64,000 nucleotides of DNA. Source: Rhopalosiphum padi. Taxonomy: Eukaryota; Arthropoda; Insecta; Hemiptera; Aphididae. Shown here in pieces: positions 63,081-64,000 of this stretch. The stretch covers positions 68,671,858 to 68,735,857 of the forward strand of contig NC_083598.1 in NCBI RefSeq assembly GCF_020882245.1, given 5' to 3'. Positions within the stretch are counted from its first letter, which is position 1. Each line of letters begins with the position of its first letter. The position numbers were made by a program, and so were the translations under genes. The notes beneath the pieces were generated by a model. It searched no databases and was not told the origin of the DNA. It was given only the letters and a program-made list of their open reading frames with translations.

Positions 63081-64000
63081 GCGGACTAAATTATGTTTAT
63101 TTTTCATGTGTTACTAAGTTACAGAAATATAAATGTTATTTAGGGTTTCCAGTATTTGATTTATATTTTATCATACGTGTAGAGTGATCAGACATTTGTA
63201 TTTAAAAAATATTGACGCACTATTTTTAGGATTTTAATCAAACGCTATATATAAAATATTATTATTATTGTACCACTAAAATTAAACTATACATTAAAAA
63301 AATTTACTTATAGTGTTTTAGCCATTTCAAAAAGAATTTGTTAAAATTAATTATTAAAGTAATTTAAAAATTAACAATCAAATTAAAAACGTTTATTATC
63401 TGCAAGGTGTACGTACTCGTATTGTCATAACTCACAAATCTTAATATCTTTAACAAATACAAAACACTGATAAACTTCATGGTCATAGAAATGGTAAACT
63501 AAAAAATACTTTAAAAATTATTATTTACATTTTATGTATAAATAATAATTATTGTTTTTCAAAAATTAAACTAATATTAATACTTGGATTGACGTCGCAG
63601 AACACGTCAAAGTTCTTTGGACTGAATTTACCGGTAGTTATTATAATATACATCTCATTATTTAGGCCTTAGATTAGATAGCACTAAATAACTCAGCCAG
63701 TATTAATTTAAAATTTTAAACCATACAGAAATATATATTATCTTACATAAACTTGTTAATACTTTATAAGCGTTATAAGTGTAACTTAACTTATAATGTC
63801 TTGAAACTGTTCACGAGTATAATATAACTTAGGGAAGAATAGCTAAGTTGAACTGGTTTGAAAGTTTTAATGTTTTCCAAAAAATATTTCAAAGTTATAA
63901 ATATTAAACTGCGTTAAAATGGTACCTAAGTATGTAATTAATAGTTTAATATGTTTATTAAATATTTTTTTCTAACTGTAGGCATTTTATTTTATTTCTT
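63081..64000. other. AT-rich right end
   Basis: Nothing recognised. Confidence 0.6.

Overview
The window looks like gene-poor insect nuclear DNA, most likely from an aphid. It is very AT-rich (roughly 70-75% by eye), full of TAATATTA-type palindromes, GGTACCTA words and simple repeats. It also carries degraded copies of an interspersed repeat that I recall from pea-aphid sequence. No bacterial operons, ribosome binding sites, rRNA, tRNA or CRISPR arrays are visible. The species assignment is inference from composition and remembered repeats, not from a search.

Two things are well supported. At 17875-18427 there is a small two-exon protein gene on the plus strand: an ATG exon, a 67-base GT-AG phase-0 intron and a terminal exon, giving a 161-residue lysine-rich, coiled-coil-like protein of unknown family. 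At 23864-25300 there is a young non-LTR retrotransposon insertion of the Jockey type, flanked by a perfect 13-base target-site duplication. It has its 5' end, a complete uninterrupted ORF1 (Gag-like, three zinc knuckles), a 3' UTR and a poly(A) tail, but no ORF2. It is therefore a half-LINE: a non-autonomous element that keeps only the RNA-binding protein. This is the most interesting object in the window.

The rest is AT-rich DNA punctuated every several kilobases by short islands with more G+C and many CpG dinucleotides (about 6.6-7.4, 8.4-8.7, 22.2-22.8, 28.5-28.9, 34.8-35.1, 38.5-39.8, 45.6-47.5, 51.0-52.6, 54.9-56.6 and 62.4-63.1 kb). Two of them contain a plus-strand arthropod core promoter in which an initiator (TCAGT) is followed by AGACCG at exactly +28, the expected downstream promoter element position: TSS about 38639 and about 52523. 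These could be alternative promoters of a plus-strand gene whose coding exons lie beyond the right edge, or promoters of non-coding RNAs. Most islands also show several competing open frames, so I do not call them coding.

Weaker items are reported with low confidence: a cysteine-patterned candidate exon on the minus strand near 32.3 kb, a candidate terminal exon near 4.2-4.4 kb, a minus-strand 53-codon ORF near 56.4 kb, a foldback element near 49.2 kb, a diverged tandem repeat near 36 kb, and many microsatellites. Most other open frames of 60-100 codons fit chance in DNA of this composition.
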